Shown here piece after piece: positions 42,554 through 54,011 of a stretch of 64,000 nt of DNA. This DNA is from Symbiodinium natans (lineage: Eukaryota; Sar; Dinophyceae; Suessiales; Symbiodiniaceae). The notes beneath the pieces are model-generated. The model saw only the letters and a program-made list of their open reading frames with translations. It made no database searches and was not told the DNA's origin. Position 1 is the stretch's first letter. Every line of letters starts with the position of its first letter. The translations under genes and the position numbers were made by a program. The DNA is taken from positions 124,001 through 188,000 of the forward strand of contig CAJNDS010002694.1 in assembly GCA_905221605.1 (NCBI GenBank). Reading direction: 5' to 3'.

Positions 42554-45368
42554 TCACACTGAGTCCTCCTCCAGCACAGAAGGCTGAAAACTATTCACAG
42601 TCACGCGGAGATGCAGCGGCTTGAGTTGGTAGACTGGAACGACAGGCTGTGCTGACCAAGTGTCTCTCTCTCCATCTCCGTTAACGAGGCTCACTCTGAC
42701 GACTATGATTAGCAGTATCAAGGATCCTGATAATACTGCTGATGGCCTGACCCTGTCGCTCCACCACTCGACCAAGCCTGCTGCTCCATCTCACGACGGT
42801 CTAGGAGCATTTGGCGGTCCCACCGGGCCCGGTGCGAGATCCAACTCTCTAGGCGTTGAACTGGATCATTCCACCGAGCCTGTATGGCTTGGCTCCTCAG
42901 CTAACAATGGGTGAAAGCATCTCTGCGTGGGTGCGTGTTTTTCAAATGCTAAATTTGGTCGAGCAGCAGAAGCAGGGCCATTCTCACCCTCCCGTCTCGT
43001 CCAAATTCCAGCAAGGAGATGATGCTGGTGAAGCTTTCCATTGACACTTGGACGTCCCTGCAGATTTCCAGCCTTGACGCAACGCAAGCTCAAGCACACC
43101 ACGACAAACCGACACAAACAGACAAACAGCGACATGTCTCTCTAAAGCAGCCAAAGGTCACCACCATCCTCACAGTGTCGTCATCCGGGGGGTTAGGAAT
43201 GTCCAAACTATCCGGCACATCAATGGCCATGCCTTTGCCGCCGCCCTTGGGCCGGGCACCTTTGTCACCCTTGCCCTTCCGGTTCTTGGCATCACCCTTG
43301 TGCTGCTGGACGTTCTTTCCGCCCTTGTCCTTGCCATTGCCCTTGTCCTGGCCTTTGGCCGGATCACCAAGGCCCTTGCCCTTGTCCTGCCCCTTGACCG
43401 ACACGATTTGGTCCTTGCCCTTGGCAGTGCCCTTGTCCTGGCCCTTTGGCGGGTTACCCTTGTTGGAGTCACCCTTGCCCTTGTCCTGGTGCTGCTGGAA
43501 GTAGTCGTTGCCACCCTTGTCCACGGCGCCCTTGTCCTTGCCACCTTTGTTGGAGTCACCCTTGCCCTTGTCCTGGTGCTGCTGGATGTTGTCCTTGCCA
43601 CCCTTGTCCACAGCGCCCTTGTCCTTGCCACCTTTGTTGGAGTCACCCTTGCCCTTGTCCTGGTGCTGCTGGAAGTAGTCCTTGCCACCCTTGTCCACGG
43701 CGCCCTTGTCCTTGCCCTTAACCTGAACACCCTTGTTGGAGTCACCCTTGCCCTTGTCCTGGTGCTGCTGGACGTTGTCCTTGCCACCCTTGTCCACGGC
43801 GCCCTTGTCCTTGCCACCCTTGTTGGAGTCACCCTTGCCCTTGTCCTGGTGCTGCTGGACGTCGTCCTTGCCACCCTTGTCCACGGCGCCCTTGCCCTTG
43901 CCCTTAACCTGAACACCCTTGTTGGAGTCACCCTTGCCCTTGTCCTGGTGCTGCTGGACGTTGTTCTTGCCACCCTTGTCCACGGCACCCTTGTCCTTGC
44001 CACCTTTGTTGGAGTCACCCTTGCCCTTGTCCTGGTGCTGCTGGAAGTAGTCCTTGCCACCCTTGTCCACGGCGCCCTTGTCCTTGCCCTTAGCTGGGTC
44101 ACCCTTGTTGGAGTCACCCTTGCCCTTATCCTGGTGCTGCTGGACGTTGTCCTTGCCACCCTTGTCCACTGCGCCCTTGTCCTTGCCCTTGACCGGGTTA
44201 CCTTTGTCGCCCTCACCCTTGCCCTTGTCCTGGTGCTGGACGTTGTCCTTGCCCTTGGCCTGGTCACCCATGTCCTTGCCCTGGCCGCCGCCACCCTTGA
44301 CCTTGCCCTTGTCACCCTTGCCCTGCTCTTCTTGGGCTGCTCGTTCCTCTTCAAGTCTCCTCTCGTTCTCTTCTGCTGCTGCCTCCAGAGTCTTCCTCAC
44401 CCTTTCCTTCAGCTCCTCTTCTTCCGATTCCTCACCCTCGTCCACGGCACCCTTGTCCTGGCCCTTGGCCTGGTCACCCATGTTCTCGGTCTTGGCCGTG
44501 TCACCCTTGTCACCCTTGCCCATGTTGTCCTTGCCACCCTTGTCCTCGCCACCATTGTGCACGTCACCCTTGCCCTTGTGCTGGTTCTGCTGGTTGTCGT
44601 CCTTGCCCACAGCGGGCTTGCCCTCACCCTTGCCCTTGTCCTGGCACTGGACGTTGTCCTTGCCCTTTTTTCCATACTGCTGGGTGTTGCCTGCAGACTT
44701 TCCCTTGATCCCCAGGTGCGAAAGAATCGCACGATTCATCTTTGACTTGCCCTTCCCATCGTCACCCTGGCCCGGGACCTGAGCCAGCTGCACTTTTGAT
44801 CCTACCAGAAACCGTGTCACAACGCATGGCTCGCATAATCTAAGGCAGTGCTTGCCAAGCTGCCTCAGTCTCAGGTGACTCTGACTCACCTTCGGTGTCA
44901 CTCTCAGACTTACTCTCAGATGTTGGGCATCTCTCGGACGGCATTGATCCTCAGCTTGAGTTGAGTCAAGCCCAGGCAACCAGCCACTTTGCTACCTAAC
45001 AATGATTACAGACACTTGCAGTAATAATTAGTATGCCAAGTCACTCTCGGAGACTGGTCTTACAAGACTCGATGAGCCACGAGGAGGCCTCCCACTTGTC
45101 CTTGAAGCGAAGGTGCCGGCAGAGATCACTCGCGGCCCGTGGCTCCACACTGAAAAGCAGGAAGACGACCTGTCAAGGCTTGCAACTGACTGCCAATCTT
45201 GCAAGCAAAGCACCAATGACCGGGGCCAGCCTGTTGGGAACCGCGGTCCACCTTCTCCTCACACACAGCCGCCCAATTCGGGGGCAGGGCGTCCAGGCCG
45301 ATACTGTTACCGGTCGACCGCCCCACCATGTACAGGCAGGACTGACACTGCACAGTGTCGGTGTTCAA
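42554..45368 (-). CDS. KG-rich tandem-repeat protein (multi-exon)
   Basis: 5' candidate exons: 45126-45368, with QCQSC and CFAC pairs that could form a zinc site, and 45030-45120 (LCRHLRFKDKWEASSWLIES). The main exon, about 43174-44760, begins near MNRAILSHLGIKGKSAGNTQ. Its body is about nine copies of a 28-residue unit (KDKGAVDKGGKDNVQQHQDK plus GKGDSNKG), preceded by an acidic Glu-rich helix. It ends DDDTV and uses a GA donor (GTGAG|GATGGT). A 3' exon at about 42997-43066 (DVQVSMESFTSIISLLEFGR) joins in phase 2, then about 42759-42882 (RWNDPVQRLESWISHRARWD) and a last exon ending at 42554 (QLKPLHLRVTVNSFQPSVLE). The repeat is highly charged and disordered. Function unknown. The long plus-strand ORF opposite is a codon-bias shadow. 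Confidence 0.6.
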
Positions 45369-45458
45369 TAGTCCTATTCAATTTGTCAAACATTGCTGTT
45401 AAATTCGTTTATCTAGTGATGACTGAGCAATTCGTGCGCAAGTGAATGTGTGACATTC

Positions 45459-46142
45459 ACACACACACCCACACACACACACACACTGCTTCTTGGACAT
45501 GGACCAGATCTGCGGCAATCGAGTCAGCATGCCGAGATAGAGAGCCGGCGCAACAGCAATTCAACTCACAAACGCTGCTTGAAGGTGCTGGCAACACACA
45601 ATGCATGAGGGGGGCGGCACCTCCTGATTCCGACGACTGTGACACTGTCGATAGCTGCCCAAGTCCTGGCAAAGGCTGCTGTTTAGTTGTCACATTAACA
45701 GGAATGCGACCTGGGTGCGACCTGGGTGCGACCTGGGTGCGACCTGGGTGCGACCTGGGTGCGACCTGGGTGCGACCTGGGTGCGACCTGGTGGCTGCTG
45801 TGTTACTCAATGCACGCAAAGACTCACTCTTAGTATGTGGCACTTCAAACTGACTCTCCTGGTTCGCAACACGATGCTCCTGGCACCAGCCAGGCCGAGC
45901 CATACCTGGGCTGAGAAAAGGTCACTCTCAAGAAACAGGACATGTCATTGAACAGTAAAACTTCAGTCTACAGTGCACAGACTCATCAACGTCCTGAAAC
46001 GCTTATTTTTTCAAAATGCTCCACTCTCAAGCCGGCTCCGACACTGTACAACATGATTGTCCAGTCTTGAGCAAAGCTGCATCAATGATGACGCTACAGA
46101 TATTTTCGTACTCCGGGGAAGTCTACTGTATAATATTCACAT
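45459..46142. other. spacer with 11-bp array, no gene
   Basis: A CA tract (45459-45486), the array at 45709-45791, and scattered TSACNCT motifs. No exon is convincing. Confidence 0.5.
45709..45791 (+). repeat. 11-bp tandem array GGGTGCGACCT
   Basis: About seven to eight units. It shares the GGGTGCG...CT frame and the length of the array at 25120-25217 and differs at two to three bases. Confidence 0.95.
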
Positions 46143-46987
46143 TCACTTAGACTTTGACTCTGACTCTGGACGTGAAACAGGCTCTGGCGGCTTAGTCTTT
46201 TGACGCTTAGCCTCTAAGTCTGCCGGCTTCGAAGCCCGACTCTTAACACCTTCTAGCTCCTCGAGTCGTTCCGCACTCATTTGGGCTATCTTTCGAAGCT
46301 TCTCTCTCAGCCTGTACTCGGTTTCCTGATCACTCTTGAACTTCTCAATCTTGTTGTTGGCTGCCTCAGGGGATACTGGGGGTGCATACTGGAAGAGCTT
46401 CAGGGAATTGATGTATCTAAAGAAACAATTTGTGTCAGTGTCAACCAGCTCTAAGTTAACTTCAAGTTGAGGCTCACCCAGTTCACTCTTCAGGCTCTTG
46501 ATCTGCTTGTCCTTGTCGTCAATGACTTTCTCCAGATGCTCCTTCACCCTGGTGTGGTGCTCCTCGATGTCCTTCTTGCCCTTCACGTACTCACACTCTC
46601 GAAGGGCAACGCTCTTGGCGTGCTGATTCTTCAGCTCCTGGGTTAAACTAGCTAGTTTGAAATTGAGGACCTAGTGCTGTGTTCGAACCCTAAGGCCTCT
46701 CAGAGTCAGAGGTCGTACTTTCAAACGCATCACAAAAACAGACCTTGCCACCGAATCCGTCCTTGAGGTCACTCTCGCGCTTTAACTCCATCTCGGCCTT
46801 CTCGGTTTTCCACTGGTGACCCTGCAGCTCCCATGCGGCCTTCTCCTTCAGGTGACGCTCCTGCCGGGAGGAGACACATGAAAGTCTAATAACTAACTTG
46901 GCACTGAACAGGATCCTCCAAGCGCGCGATCTCACCCTCAAGGCGGTCAATCATCTTCTGCGAGCTGGCGTGCATTGACCCTCGCAT
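46143..46987 (-). CDS. coiled-coil protein, three exons, apparently complete
   Basis: Exon 1 46916-46987 (ATG; MRGSMHASSQKMIDRLEGEI), GA donor GAG|GATCCT. Exon 2 46744-46860 (CGGCAG|GAGCGT to GGCAAG|GTCTGT). Exon 3 46637 to 46143 (ACCCAG|GAGCTG to TGA). All joins are phase 0, giving 227 residues. Exons 2-3 are a heptad-rich helix (KEKAAWELQGHQWKTEKAEM; HLEKVIDDKDKQIKSLKSEL), a short non-helical stretch (NCFFRYINSLKLFQYAPP), a second helix and a basic Ser/Lys tail (PESESKSK). Probably a structural or scaffold protein; no family recognised. Confidence 0.75.
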
Positions 46988-48255
46988 GGCCGAGGTGGTG
47001 CTCCTGGCTGATTGCACCCTACCTCACTTTTGAGCCTGACTACTAGCCAAGCCCAAAACAAGTAGTAGCCATGATTATTATTACTTAAAAGTTGCATTAG
47101 AGCTCCTCTGATGACTCTGTTTGCCTTTGCCCTTGACCAAGTCTGCCGGGCCACCATATTTGGGCGTTGCACGCTCCATGGTTGCTGGGCGAGCTACAGG
47201 ACTCACACTCGTCTATCAATCAAAAGGCCACTGGAGCAAAATTAGCTTCAGATTCAGCGTGTCGTTACATCAGAAACATGTGCATGTGCAAAACGAGGCA
47301 ATGTGACGCTCACAACTGCAAAGCTCAATGCTGGCAGGTTGCCATTCACGCTGACGCTGGGCAATGAAGCAGCTCCATGTCAGGCCTGGGCACGGGAGCA
47401 ACCCCAAAGACCACCAGCCTACTTCACATTCACACTTGACCATGCAGCGGCATGCACCTCCTCAACCATCCCAAGAACAATCAGTCCTCAAATCCGAAAC
47501 TTTCAGCAACCCTCTCACACTACTGTCAATCGAGACTGGCTCTAGACCCTAGATTGGCGAATGACTATTGCCGACTTACACAGAATGACTCTGACTGTAG
47601 TCGCAGCGGCGAATGGTTCATGCCGCGCTACTTCAGATACTCACTCTCGACTCTAGTTCGGCGGATGTCTCTTGCCGATCTACACTTCGACACCGACCAT
47701 CTTAGACTCTAGCTCGGCGAATGTCTCTTGCCGATCTACACACTGACACCGACCATCTTAGACTCTAGCTCGGCGAATGTCTCTTGCCGATCTACACACT
47801 GACACTGACCATCTTAGACTCTAGCTCGGCGAATGTCTCTTGCCGATCTACACACTGACACTGACACTGGCAGGCGGCGAATGGTTCATGCCGCACTGCT
47901 GCTTAGACAGTCACTCTGGGGCACCGAGCGTGGCCATGAAGAAGAGCATCTCGATGTGCATGACGATTTGGTTGCTCACACTGGGACATAGAATGGTTCA
48001 GTGGTAGGGCTGAATTTATGGTTCGTCTTATTAATAAGGCTTCAGACAGGCAGGGCTCACTCTCACTCTCAAAATGCTGCGAGCTAAAGCGAGCAAGATA
48101 ACCCTGATTTATCAGCGCGCCCTGCCCCCCCCCCCTCCCTGCAAAACCCACAAAATTAAAAAACTTCCGAAAGCACAACCCAGTTTAGGGTTTAGGGTTT
48201 AGGGTTTAGGGTTAGGGTTGAGGATTGAGGGTTTCGGGGTTCGGGTTTAGGGTCC
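46988..48255. repeat. 56-bp hairpin array and spacer
   Basis: No exon found. Holds the hairpin array 47546-47872 and, from 48181, the first TTTAGGG array of the right flank. The motif TSACNCT stops at about 48070 (CTCACTCTCACTCTC), marking the domain edge. Confidence 0.6.
47546..47872 (+). repeat. 56-bp hairpin tandem repeat, four units plus remnants
   Basis: Unit starts (GACTCTAGYTCGGCG) at 47649, 47705, 47761 and 47817, exactly 56 bp apart. A diverged unit precedes at about 47552. Each holds the TCGGC...GCCGA hairpin. Both this array and the one at 40584 are followed by GGCGAWTG...GTTCATG. Confidence 0.9.
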
Positions 48256-48323
48256 CTGCCAGAGAGAGCCAACGTCCCTTCCCTCTACGAGGTCCTGGAC
48301 TGCCGCTTCTTCCTGGCGGTAGC
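48256..48323 (-). CDS. micro-exon
   Basis: AAACCAG|GCTACC opens YRQEEAAVQDLVEGRDVGSL. The 3' border is unclear (GGCAG|GGACCC). Confidence 0.4.
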
Positions 48324-49011
48324 CTGGTTTAGGGTTTAGGGTCTAGGTCTAGGGTTTAGGGTTTAGGGTCTAGGGTTTAGGGTTTAGGGGGTTTAGGGGG
48401 TTTAGGGTTTAAGCCCCAACCCTGGAACCCTGACACCCTGTGAGCCCCAAACCGGACCAACTCTGTCCTCAATGGCGAGAGATGATGCCGTCGTTGTGGC
48501 GAATATGAGTTGATTGCTAGCAGTAGGCGGCGGCTGTCTGAAAAAAAAAAAAAAGCAAGAACTGAAACTCATGGGCAATCCTTTTTTGCCATTCCTCTGG
48601 AAACTTTTCTGGGTATTGAATCAGCCCGAACCTGAACCCAAAGGTAATCAGGACCCTGACACTACGCCCTAAACTCTGACTTCAGCTATGTGCCGGACCT
48701 TACGACGATTTCAAATCGGCTGGACGTAAAGGAGTCGGAATGCTGGCTGTCTCATGCTTGGGTGCTACCTAGAGTGAGCTATATCCAGACAACCAGGACA
48801 TGTACCGACATCTAGGTGGCCAAAATACAAGACAGCTCCCCTCTTATGAGCATGTGTTCTAGGTTCCCCTAAACCCTAAACCCTAAACCCGAAACCCTAA
48901 ACCCTACACCCTAAACCCGAAACCCGAAACCCTAAACCCGAAACCCGAAACCCTGAACCCTAAACCCTAAACCCTAAACCCTAAACCCTAAACCGACCAT
49001 GGGATGGCCAC

Positions 49012-49063
49012 CTTCCAGGAGTTCTTGATCACGTCGCATCTCGGCCTTGATCTTGCTGTTCAC
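49012..49063 (-). CDS. micro-exon, coiled coil
   Basis: TTTGCAG|GTG to GGAAG|GTGGCC, 52 nt: VNSKIKAEMRRDQELLE. CCCTAAA array left, TTTAGGG array right on +. Confidence 0.55.
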
Positions 49064-49826
49064 CTGCAAAGCTGGCTCCGCTGTGTAGGGTTTAGGGTTT
49101 AGGGTTTAGGGTTTAGGGTTTAGGGTTTAGGGTTTAGGGTTTGGGGTTTGGGGTTTAGGGTTAGGGGATTAGGTTTTGAGACATCCAAGGACCCCTTTGC
49201 CGAAGAGCACTCAGATTCCTCCACCCGCTGTGGCTTGGGGTTGAGGGTTTGCGGTTTAGGGTCTAGAGACCCTCAACCCTAAGCCCTAAATCCAAAAACG
49301 CAAAAAAAAAACACAATGATCATCCCAAACCCTTGACTTCTGGCTAGAACCCTCATACTCCTTCTAGCTAAAGCCCTGCGTTCCCGCACCCCATCTCTAC
49401 AAGACGTATCCCCCCGCCCCCCCCCCCACCTGCCTTAGGGTTGTTTCGGTACACCCGAAACCCTGACACCCTGACGCCCTGAAACCCTGAAACCCGAAAA
49501 CCCTAAACCCTAAAACCCTAAACCCAGAAACCCAGAAACCCTGAAACCCTAAACCCCTAAACCCTAAACCCTGAAACCCTGAAACCCTAGCCCTGAAACC
49601 CTGAAACCCTGAAAGCCTGAAACCCTAAACCCTAAACCCCAAACCCTAAACCCTAAACCGTAAACCCTAAACCCCAAACCCTAAACCCCTAAACCCTAAA
49701 CCCTGAAACCCTGAAACCCTAGGCCCCAAACCCTAAACCCTAAACCCTAAACCCTGAAACCCTGAAACCCTGAAACCCTAAACCCTAAACCCTGAAACCC
49801 TAAACCCTAAACCCTAAACCCTAAGC

Positions 49827-49899
49827 CTCGCCCCGCTTCTGCAGCTCGCGCCCTAAGGACCGACTCAGGGACGCGAGCTGGTGCTCCACCTCCGCATTT
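49827..49899 (-). CDS. micro-exon, coiled coil, GC donor from heptamer
   Basis: CCCCAAG|A to GGGCGAG|GCTTAGGG, 73 nt: NAEVEHQLASLSRSLGRELQ then KRGE. The donor GCTTAGGG is a one-base variant of GTTTAGGG. Confidence 0.55.
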
Positions 49900-50159
49900 C
49901 TTGGGGCTCTCGGGCCCTTCACGGTTTAGGGTTTAGGTTGTAGGGTTTAGGGCCTAGGGTTTAGGTTAAGGGTTTTGGGTTTAGGGGTTAGGGGTTGGGT
50001 CTTTTGGGCCCTTGAGGGCCCTCTAGGTTTAGGGTTTAGGGCCTAGGGTTTAAGATTTACAGATTAGGGTTGAGGCTTTAAGGTTAAGCTTTTTGGGGTA
50101 CAGGGTACAGGGTTTTTGCGTGCGGCGACAGAGTTTTGCAGGATGGTGCTCCACCTCCG

Positions 50160-50822
50160 CGTTTTGTCGGGGTTTGGGGGGGGGGGGGGGGGGGGCTGTA
50201 GGAAGTAGGGGTTCAGCAATTAGCATGTAACGGTGTAGGATTCAAGGGGTATAGGGTTTAGCATTCAGGGAAGGGTTCTAGATGTAGGGGTTTAGGGCTT
50301 AGGAGTCAGGGGTTTAGCGCTTGTGGTATTTAGCGGTTGTGTTTTTGTTTGCGGGTTTAGGTTTTGAGGGTATAGGTTTAGAGATTGGCGTTCATTGGTA
50401 GGCCTTTCGGAATCAGGGTGCAGTATGGTGCAGTTGGGTTGGGTCCACATGCAAAAGCCTCAGACCCCAATCCTTGCTCTATAAAAAAATGGCGCCAAAT
50501 CTTGGTGTGGAGGGGCCACATACAGCAAAGGTGCCAGAAGAAGAAGAAAGAATAAAAAGACAAAGCAGAACAAGAAGAATAGGGGGAAGAAGAAGAACAA
50601 GAAAGGTGATGATGATGATGACGACGACAACGACGAAACTATCCATGGTGATGAGAAGGATGGGAAGGATGATCGTCATGTTCGTCTTCTTGCTAGCTGC
50701 TAGATCATGATCATGATTGTGTGCGAATTTTCTTAGCTGCGCTTTGGCTACCACCGAAAGACACTCTTCAAGGCTAAGGAACTGAGGTTGCAGTAGCAGA
50801 ACCACAGGGCCATTACGCGTGC

Positions 50823-50864
<42 letters not shown>

Positions 50865-50960
50865 AATCATCATCATCACCATCATGATCATCGTCATCAC
50901 TAAAAGAAAATTCTTACACCTATAGCTGGCATTGTCAATATTCTAACGATTGTCAAAACA
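50160..50960. repeat. G-run and CAT/GAT microsatellites
   Basis: A G-run at 50176-50194, GAT/GAC repeats at 50605-50635 and (CAT)n at 50821-50885. ORFs of 78-108 codons on both strands here are low complexity and have no supported product. Confidence 0.7.
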
Positions 50961-51264
50961 TTATCGCTACTCAAAAAAACAAAAGGGTACCCTTAAACCC
51001 TAAAAGGGAACCTTGAACCAACAAAAGGAAAGTCAAGGTTACCTCTGGGCTACCAAGTATTTATGCTCCCTCCTCTGCCTAGGTGGGCCCTTAAAACCCT
51101 TCAAAAAATATTTCTAGATATGCTCCTCCTACACCCAACATGGGAAACTAAGAGCCTACTCTCAACCCTACACCCTTTACCCTAAACCCTAACCCTAAAC
51201 TTCCCAAAAACCCTAAACCCCAAAAACCCTAAACCCTACACCCTAAAATATACCCAGGGCCTAC

Positions 51265-51366
51265 CGAGCTTCGTACTCGGCGGCCGTTCCCCAAAGAGCC
51301 TCCTCGGCACTGCGCAGACTCCGCGTCTCCACGGCCGCAAGCTCCGCAGCCTTTTTTGTGGGCTTT
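51265..51366 (-). CDS. micro-exon, coiled coil
   Basis: TTGCAAG|A to GCTCG|GTAGGC, 102 nt: KPTKKAAELAAVETRSLRSA then EEALWGTAAEYEA. This is the clearest helical exon of the right flank. Confidence 0.6.
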
Positions 51367-51631
51367 CTTGCAAACCCTAAACATCAATAAATCCTCAACC
51401 CTAAACCCTTAGCCCTGAACATCAATAACTCCTCAACCCTAAGCCCTAAACCCTGAACATCAACAAATCCTCAACCCTCAACCCTAAACTATCCCTAAAC
51501 CCTAAAACCTCCTGGGCCCTCTCAACCTCTCATCTCTGAGCCCAAAAGCCCCAAACCCAAGCCATGTATTCCCGGACTTCTGAGTGATCGGTGCACGGAG
51601 GAATAAGCTCCGGTGGGGGCACGTGTATTCA

Positions 51632-51872
51632 AGGGACTAAAGGAGGGTCCCTCATCAGGACCTTAGGGGTTGTGTAGTGTCTTTTTGGGGTGACTTAGGT
51701 ATATAGGGACTATAGACGATATAGATGTAGATATAGATATAGATATAGACATAGATATAGAGATAGATAGATATATATATATATATATACAGATATACAT
51801 ATATATATATAGGGGGTTATAGAGGGGAAGGGCCCCTTCTAGGGCTCCCTCCTTGTACACCTTAGCGTATGC
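51632..51872. mobile_element. MITE family F copy with GATA-type microsatellite
   Basis: Ends AGGGACTAAAGGAGGGTCCC and the inverted-type AGGGCTCCCTCCTTGTACAC. The core has a (TAGATA)n/(TATA)n microsatellite (51715-51812). Relatives at 5697, 13467 and 56512-56672. Confidence 0.5.
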
Positions 51873-52682
51873 ATTTAGAAGTCCAGGCGGCCCTGCCTGT
51901 GCTTCGTCTGCCAAAGACCAGTGCTGCCGTACCTTCCGACGTCAGCCCGAAACCCTAAACCCTAAACCCTAAACCCTAAACCCTATACTTCCCCCAAACC
52001 TCCCTCCCTTACACGGATTTTGAGCTGCTGTGGACCCACCGAGAGTGGGGTTTAAGAAGTTTAGGGTTTCGGACTCCGGGTTTGCTGCCGAGATCCATCA
52101 ACCCTTTGAAGAAAGGGGAAAATTAGGGTTTAGGGTTTTACAAGGGTTTAGGGCTTAGGGTTCTTTGAAAAAAGGAAAATGTGCCTTAACCATTCGTGTG
52201 TAGATCCAGGCGTTTAGGCTAACTTGCTGGTAAGCCGGTGGGATGCATGATGTGATTTGGCACAATCCTCAAGTCAACGCTGCCTGGAGCATGGCCTTGG
52301 AGGATCCGAACCCAAAGCCATTCTTCATTAGCGTTTAAGGTTTTGGGTTTCGGGTTGAAGGCTTCCACGGGGTCTTGTGTCACACAGGGTACCTCGAGCA
52401 GTGATGCCCCTACAGGAGAAGCCCCAGCTCGAAACCCCAAACGGATAACAACCCTCGAAGGGGTGTCAAGGATCAAAGAGCCCCTTCACGCCATGGGCCC
52501 CTTACGCTCGCCTCCCTTTCTTCCCTGTGAACCCTTTTGATAAAAAAAGCTCCCCTAACCCTGGCCTGAGCCGTATAAACCCTAAACCCTACACCCTAAA
52601 CACTAAACTCAACCCTAAACCCTAAACCCTATACTTTGCCCTAAGCCCCATCCCCACCCCCCCACCCCAGCCCCTCCCCATC

Positions 52683-52746
52683 CTCCCGTGGCCTCATCCA
52701 CTCGGCCCTCCAGCCACGCGAAATCCTCATCGAACTGCTCCGAGTC
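52683..52746 (-). CDS. micro-exon
   Basis: CCCGCAG|GACTCG to GGGAG|GATGGG, 64 nt: DSEQFDEDFAWLEGRVDEAT. A GA donor. Confidence 0.5.
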
Positions 52747-53335
52747 CTGCGGGACTAAATGAACCCTACAGGGTTTAGGGTTTAGGGTGTAGGGTATAGG
52801 GTATAGGGTTTAGGCATAAGGCTTAGAAGAATCCACGAGCCTTAACAGGGACTTTAGTAGCACAAAGTGTATGACGCCGAAACTTTCAGATACGCACTTG
52901 CTCCCCAAAGTTTTTTTTTTTTTTTTTTGGGGGGGGGGGGGGGGCGGCCCGGAATCGGAGATTAAGCCAATTACGGATTTCAATTTTATGCTTCTTTCAC
53001 TTTGGGCATCTTATGGTCGCATGGTTTACACAAGGTCCATGTACCCATTTGGGGGTTTCCGAAATTGGGCGTACCTTATTGGGGTCCTGCTTATAAGGGC
53101 ATTTTACTATTTTTGAGTCGATTATAGGGGTCCCTTATTTTCGGAAATCCGCATTTAAGGCCTTCAACGGACACGTAGAGATAGGCAAGTACACACGTTC
53201 CGGCTTATGTGCATCCCAATGGCTGCGTTCTACAAGAACAACTGTTGCTTAAACACTCACCCACATTCGTCAAGGGCATACATACACCCTAAACACTAAA
53301 CCCTAAACCCTAAACCCGAAACCCTAACCCTAAAC

Positions 53336-53376
53336 CACACAGCCGGCAACGTCTCCTGCTGCAGCTTGTCGAGCTC
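53336..53376 (-). CDS. micro-exon, coiled coil
   Basis: CACCAG|GAGCTC to GTGTG|GTTTAGGG, 41 nt: ELDKLQQETLPAV. The donor is the heptamer. A 20-unit TTTAGGG array follows 55 bp to the right. Confidence 0.45.
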
Positions 53377-53430
53377 CTGGTGCTTTTTGGTTGGCCGGGA
53401 GGTGTTGGACCAATGGAATCCATGGTTGAG

Positions 53431-53575
53431 GGTTAGGGTTTAGGGTTTAGGGTTTAGGGTTTAGGGTTTAGGGTTTAGGGTTTAGGGTTTAGGGTTTAGG
53501 GTTTAGGGTTTAGGGTTTAGGGTTTAGGGTTTAGGGTTCAGGGTTTAGGGTTTAGGGTTTAGGGTTTGGGGTGAT
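53431..53575 (+). repeat. longest TTTAGGG array
   Basis: About 20 almost perfect units, the longest uninterrupted block in the window. In minus-strand sense it is a CCCTAAA run leading to the acceptor of exon 53336-53376. Confidence 0.95.
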
Positions 53576-53938
53576 TTAGGGTTTAGGGTTTTGGGTTTAG
53601 GGCTGCAGCCTCAAGCCTAAATCCTCCGGAGCCTCCAAAGGACTTCGGGGCTCTTGGGGGGCTTTAATTTGACATTTGGGGTTTAGGGTTTAGGGTGTCG
53701 TCCGTCTCCACCCTGCCCTATTACCGGGAAGGGTGCGGCGAGACGTATATGTACTCCTGCTACCGCAACATGGACCTACTATCGTCCCTCTATAGCCTGT
53801 ATGACCAGTAATCCCTAAACCCTACACCCTAAACCCTAAACCCTATAAGCCTAATCTCTAAACCCTAAACCCTAAACCCTAAACCCTAAACCCCTCTACC
53901 CTAAACCCCAAACCCCAAAACCCCCAGAGGTTCCCTTC

Positions 53939-54011
53939 CTTTCGTCCCCGAACCGCGCCTCTGACAGTGCTCGCGCCATGTCCTCGGCTGCTTCCTCCTG
54001 GTCGGTGTTGT
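53939..54011 (-). CDS. micro-exon, acceptor inside CCCTAAG
   Basis: AACCCTAAG|ACAACACC to GACGAAAG|GAAGGG, 73 nt: NTDQEEAAEDMARALSEARF. The acceptor AG arises from CCCTAAA by one A-to-G change. Confidence 0.55.

Noticed and set aside
43300-44745. 481-codon plus-strand ORF (LALVLVLLEVV repeats)
   Set aside because: It is the complement of the KG-rich repeat; the periodic GC-rich codons leave all frames open.
47546-47872. CRISPR-like array
   Set aside because: Units are contiguous 56-bp repeats without unique spacers, and the genome is eukaryotic.
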